Below the pieces are notes generated by a model. The model worked only from the letters and a program-made list of their open reading frames with translations. It was not told the origin of the DNA and made no database searches. This document shows positions 6,815-10,000 of a stretch of DNA of 10,000 nucleotides, piece by piece (the first letter of the stretch is position 1; each line of letters begins with the position of its first letter). The position numbers and the translations under genes are program-made. The DNA comes from Actinidia chinensis. Taxonomy: Eukaryota; Streptophyta; Magnoliopsida; Ericales; Actinidiaceae. The stretch spans positions 10,267,645 to 10,277,644 of the forward strand of contig CM018900.1 of NCBI GenBank assembly GCA_009663005.1, written 5' to 3'.

Positions 6815-8226
6815 ATGGACTATTGATTATCAAGTTGTATGTAGGTGAAGCGTGTGGGTGGATAGATAGCGTAGGTGTACTAGAGTGGTGGATAGAAGTG
6901 CTGGTATACGAATTAGAGTGTGCATGGATACTTTCCAGAAGAAATGATAATGAGTTGTAGGATGTTCACACATATAAGGCTCTAAAATGAGAGATGTCAT
7001 GACAAAAAGGCGCACAAGAGATGAAGAGGGTCTCCTTTGTGGGTTTGGTTTGTGGTAGTGGAGACACATTTGGAAGAAGGTATGAATCTCTTTGGATGAG
7101 ATTGAGCATGGGGAGTGATGGAGCCACGATGGGCAACTAGGCATGGATGTGCGAATGACATGACTTTTCAGATTAGGAGGTGTAGGCAACTTGCTGAGAG
7201 TGCAAGCCACACAATTTAAAGTAAGGAGGTGAAAGTGTCTAGATTGATGACTGCCAGCACTTAGACGAGGGGTCTAGATATCATTTTACGCCCCCGGTAA
7301 GGGGATACATGGCATTTATGTTGAGATTTGGTCAAAGCATGATTGCGCATGGCAACATTGAAGAGCAACATGTGGTTTGTTGTGCATGAGAGTAGGGGTA
7401 ATTGTTGCATGTGTGGAAGATCCTGATCGAAGATCAAGATTAAGTGTTGGAGAGTGAGAATCTCTATACAATGCCACAGGAGAAGTGAGCAAGGGGAAGA
7501 GAGAGGAGGAGCCAAATTGAGAGAAAGAAAGCCAGAGCCCCAGGGTTTTCCTGAATCCAAGTAGGAATTCCAAGAAAAAGACGATGAAGATTAACCTTCA
7601 AACGTGGGGGAGGAGCCCCTTATTTATGGTAGGCCTATGACGTAGTCATTTCCTGATCATATGGATAATCATGATATCACAAGGACCATGCCTAGGGATC
7701 TCCAGATTAGGAAAAGTTAGTTATAGGTGTCACGTGGGCAGTTACAAGTGTGCCCATGTGCGCACTACCAGTTGAAACCTTCTTCTCTATCTTCCAAGTC
7801 ACAGATGCTCCCAAGGTCCTGCGGTATCAGTTTCCGTTATCTCAAGTCCTATATCCTAGGCTGAGATTAGATATGGTGGATATCGCAGTTCTGTACGATC
7901 AATGCCCCTACGGTAATACCCACGGTGGTGCGTGTGGGCGCATCGTGATATCTTAGGACCATGTCGTTTGTACCTAAAATGTGGTAGCATTGTCTGCCCA
8001 CGTGGGGACAAGTGAGGCCACCAAATTTGTGAAAAGATTTCTATTGTTGCAGGAAATAGTGAATTCCATGTGGAGAAAAACAGTGTGAAGACCAGAGAAA
8101 TAAGGTGTCGGCCAGGTGAAATGGAAATAAATTTGGTGTCTAATTTACCACATTTCCAAATGATGGAGAGTAAGGTAGTACCCAATTCGGGTGGTTTCTC
8201 CCACCACTTTAGGCATTGAAATACTT

Positions 8227-8234
8227 CTATAAAG
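8227..8234 (+). promoter_or_regulatory. TATA-like box in LTR fragment, plus strand
   Basis: CTATAAAGG lies about 160 bp upstream of the plus-strand LTR-end block, as expected for the U3/R boundary. It would direct transcription sense to the host gene toward exons 3 and 4. Activity is unknown. Confidence 0.4.
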
Positions 8235-8393
8235 GTTAATACGTTTAGGGTTAGCAGATGTAGAGCAAAGAGGGAAATAGAGAGATGTGAGAGTGGGATG
8301 TAAAAATGGCAGTAACTGGGAAGTCTATATGCTTGAGGCTTAGGGACACGGTAGAGCAAAGAAGTGGGTAGACTTCAGAGATCGGATGGTGGT

Positions 8394-8511
8394 GTTGGGA
8401 TTTTGGGTATTTCTGGCCTCATTCTGTAATCCCTTTTGCACTGAAGTGGATTAACTCTTTCGCCCATGGGACGTAGCATGTGTGGGCTGAACCACATAAA
8501 TTTGTGTGTTT
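8394..8511 (+). repeat. LTR 3'-end-like block, plus strand
   Basis: Runs GTTGGGATTTTGGGTATTTC, CTCATTCTGTAATC, GTGGATTAACTCTTTCGCCC, GGGACGTAGC, GGCTGAACCACATAAATTTG and TGTGTGTTT. The ACGTAG...GAACCACATAAAT arrangement is characteristic of copia LTR ends. It is the inverted relative of 6634-6738 and better preserved than it. Confidence 0.65.
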
Positions 8512-9383
8512 ATCTCATGTGTGAATATGTTTGTCGGGTGTGCTCCCATTAACATGGATTGATTTAAATTTCAACATTAAAATGTCTTTCTCAACTTTTT
8601 CAATGCACACCTTGTCTGGAACGCTTCAAAATAATGAAGTTATCAAAGAAATAACTTGCCACATTGAACAAATTTTTTTCCTCTCTTTTCTTTTAGAAGC
8701 TTATTATGAAAGTTGACTTGGATGTTTAATTTGATTTTAGGTCAGTCAAGAAAAATTCAATATTATAGAATTGCAGAGGTTCTCACATCTTTGTAAATGG
8801 TTAATTAAGACAGGTCGTTTTGACATACATCTGTCCTTTTCAATTTGAATTTGCTTAGTAGTTGCATAAATTTGAGCAAGCTAGAACTGTGGTGGTAACC
8901 AGAGACAAAGAAATGTCATGAACTTAATCTATTGAAAGAAGCATGATTGTGAGAGTTGTTGTCCTCATAATGAGAAAACTATCCCTTTTTCTTCTATAAG
9001 ATTAGCACTCTGGTAGTTTGGTTGACTTTGAAGATTTAGGTATATAGAGCTAGTGTACTTGTCGTTCTTCTCTCCCTCTATTCTAAGAAAAATTAAACGA
9101 TTTCTATCAGTTCATTGGTGAGTCCATTCTTTTTCTTTTGCATCCTATCTCCTTCCTTCTGTTTCTGTCGCCATACTCTTGGAGTGGGCTTGGGGTTTTT
9201 TTTTTTTTTTTGGTGTGTGTGTGGAGTCGAGCATGGGGATGTGGGCTGTTCTTTTAACATTCCTGCTTGCTTGCGATAATATGTGATTTATCTGCTTATT
9301 TTGTTAGCTTTGTTCTTTCTCCTCTTTTTTCTTCTCTCTATAACTTTTCTTCTCATTTATTTATTATTATTATCTTATTTCAG

Positions 9384-9487
9384 GGTATGTAAAGAGACAA
9401 TCGAAAAGCACAAAACGCAAAACTCGCCAGGCAAAAGCGCTTGAGAATGCTAAGAAAGCCCCAGGAACATTCTTGGAACTTTTGCAT
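9384..9487 (+). CDS. SWC6: SWC6-like coding exon 3
   Basis: Begins GGTATGTAAAG after the acceptor TTATTTCAG and completes the Gly codon split with exon 2. It encodes the basic segment KRKTRQAKALE and then APGTFLELLH, which is strongly conserved in SWC6 proteins. It ends CAT|GTAAAA in phase 0. The exon is intact. Confidence 0.85.
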
Positions 9488-9596
9488 GTAAAAATAGAAG
9501 CTCTGCTTTTATTTTTAAACTGCGGTTAATGTTTTTGGCTTGTAGTTTCTTTCATGGCTGGATGAACTGATAATTTCCCATATTCCGTTTTATAAA
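9488..9596 (+). other. Intron 3 with a lost 3' splice site
   Basis: The donor GTAAAA is present, but the expected end before exon 4 reads TTTTATAA (9589-9596) with no AG. The nearest upstream AG, within TTGTAG near 9543-9544, would retain more than 50 bp of intron. The simplest reading is a G-to-A change at the acceptor. Confidence 0.6.
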
Positions 9597-9801
9597 AATG
9601 CAAACCTGGAATCTTTACCTCCTCATGTGCCTTCCTATTTGAGAGTGGTAGTAGGCCCTCCAAGCTCCACCTCCCGCCGCCATTTCTGCACTGTGTGTGG
9701 ATTCACTGCTAAGTATACGTGTAAGGTGCGGGATGTGCTATTGTGCAATCCGCTGCCAAAATATACAAAATGATACTCATTGCCTGAAATTTTTAGCTTG
9801 A
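9597..9801 (+). pseudogene. SWC6: SWC6-like exon 4 with frameshifted HIT zinc finger
   Basis: Encodes ANLESLPPHVPSYL, VGPPSSTSRR and the first zinc-finger half, HFCTVCGF...KYTC. After TGT at 9720-9722 the frame shifts: as read it stops at TGA 9771-9773, while the +1 frame continues with RCGM, CAIRCQNI, DTHCLKFLA and stops at TGA 9799-9801, matching the normal SWC6 C-terminus. The best explanation is loss of one GT from TGTGT. The second half of the zinc-binding cluster is therefore lost. The His that normally precedes the last Cys is Gln (CAA). Confidence 0.85.
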
Positions 9802-10000
9802 TTCACAAGAGGCTTGGGCCGCTTAAATTTTGGTGATATTACTTCTTGTTCTGTGTCAGAGCTTTTATTTTGTATGCTATAGGGAGAGCATCTCTTCCGT
9901 GACCTAATCTTAGCCTTCAAAGAGAACATGGTTTCACGCCAATTGTCTCATTCCTGCCCATGTACATATTTGTGGATAACTCAATCAGTAAGAATTAACT
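9802..10000 (+). other. 3' flank of the SWC6-like gene
   Basis: T-rich downstream sequence, probably the ancestral 3' untranslated region. I see no perfect AATAAA signal and no further gene before the window ends. Confidence 0.5.

Larger units (their letters stand above)
6590..8554. mobile_element. LTR-retrotransposon-derived fragments inside intron 2
   Basis: This segment contains a copia-type LTR 3'-end block on the minus strand (6634-6738) and a related one on the plus strand (8394-8511). TATA-like boxes occur at 6806-6813 (minus), 7620-7627 (minus) and 8227-8234 (plus). Composition is less AT-rich than the flanks, with G-box-like CACGTG cores near 7731 and 8002. No protein domains are readable. 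The plus-strand block appears to end at ATTAACA (8554) with no primer site after it, suggesting a solo or truncated LTR. No target duplications were found, so the outer limits are approximate, and more than one insertion is likely. Confidence 0.5.
6389..9383 (+). other. Expanded intron 2 of the SWC6-like gene (about 3 kb)
   Basis: Starts with GTCTATTC and ends with a branch/pyrimidine-rich stretch and TTTCAG before exon 3. It is about 25 times longer than introns 1 and 3, each about 110 bp. The middle (about 6590-8554) is foreign, with LTR-type promoter and terminal sequences in both orientations. The remainder (6389-6590 and 8555-9383) is ordinary AT-rich intron with a T run and GT repeat near 9194-9224. 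No gene can be supported inside it. Confidence 0.75.
6069..9801 (+). pseudogene. SWC6: SWR1-complex subunit 6 (SWC6/SEF) paralogue with broken HIT zinc finger
   Basis: SWC6 is a nuclear HIT-type zinc-finger subunit of the SWR1 remodeller, which exchanges H2A for H2A.Z; in Arabidopsis its loss gives early flowering and serrated leaves. Four exons join in frame (phases 0, 1, 0). Residues 1-35 include SSRTRKVALK and DNRTQ. Residues 36-70 include RLEALENDNAG and an acidic stretch. Residues 71-104 include KRKTRQAKALE and FLELLH. Exon 4 includes LESLPPHVPSYL, VGPPSS and the zinc finger from RRHFCTVCGF (Cys135, Cys138, Cys146). Three lesions follow: no AG at the exon 4 acceptor (9595-9596 is AA), a 2-bp loss after Cys146 (about 9721), and Gln at the usual zinc-binding His. 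As read, translation stops at 9771-9773 (162 residues). The original frame would end at TGA 9799-9801 (172 residues), close to the Arabidopsis length. Introns are present, so it is not a retrocopy. A rapidly diverging expressed copy or a sequence error at one lesion is possible. Confidence 0.85.

Noticed and set aside
6830..8359. Four minus-strand reading frames of 85-167 codons in intron 2
   Set aside because: No conserved domain is visible. They fall in LTR-type promoter and terminal sequence, and two overlap each other in different frames.
8531..8716. 61-codon forward reading frame in intron 2
   Set aside because: It runs across the end of the plus-strand LTR fragment into ordinary intron and has no conserved features.
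1948..9037. A 16-base match (TTGACTTTGAAGATTT) between the hAT-like exon at 1948-1963 and intron 2 at 9022-9037
   Set aside because: The flanking bases do not match, and a single AT-rich match of this length can occur by chance in 10 kb.

Overview
This window is plant nuclear DNA, most likely from a dicot. It is AT-rich, has GT-AG introns and nested transposons, and carries one recognisable host gene. I cannot name the species. There are no bacterial features and no tRNA, rRNA or CRISPR loci.

The host gene (about 5866-9801, + strand) is a copy of SWC6/SEF, the HIT-type zinc-finger subunit of the SWR1 chromatin-remodelling complex that deposits histone H2A.Z. It has a spliced 5' leader and four coding exons (6069-6173, 6286-6388, 9384-9487, about 9597 onward). 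Exons 1 to 3 read cleanly. Exon 4 carries three lesions: no AG at its expected acceptor, a 2-bp loss that shifts frame inside the zinc finger, and a Gln at the zinc-binding His position. It looks like a decaying, intron-containing (not retrocopied) paralogue.

The region upstream is a nest of mobile DNA. A hAT-like DNA transposon (661-5856) sits between two copies of the 9-mer GAATCACAT, immediately 5' of the SWC6 leader. It has CCGG-rich subterminal sequence at both ends and two spliced coding exons for an acidic C-terminal tail, but no visible transposase core. A non-autonomous LTR retrotransposon (2834-5663) is inserted inside it. That element has 0.67/0.57-kb LTRs, a primer-site-like and a purine-rich sequence, and no gag or pol. 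Its interior is mostly a 28-bp minisatellite of about 35 units (3899-4815), which keeps all three forward frames open and so mimics several proteins.

SWC6 intron 2 (6389-9383) is about 3 kb long and contains LTR-type debris. Two related LTR 3'-end blocks (6634-6738 minus, 8394-8511 plus) lie in opposite orientation, and several TATA boxes fall between 6800 and 8240. The far left (1-651) is probably the original SWC6 upstream region, now pushed about 5.2 kb away; it contains an imperfect direct duplication. The last 200 bases are 3' flank.

Taken together, the sequence shows a chromatin-remodeller gene copy whose promoter was separated from it by nested transposons, whose second intron was expanded, and whose zinc finger was broken. 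The order of these events is not known.
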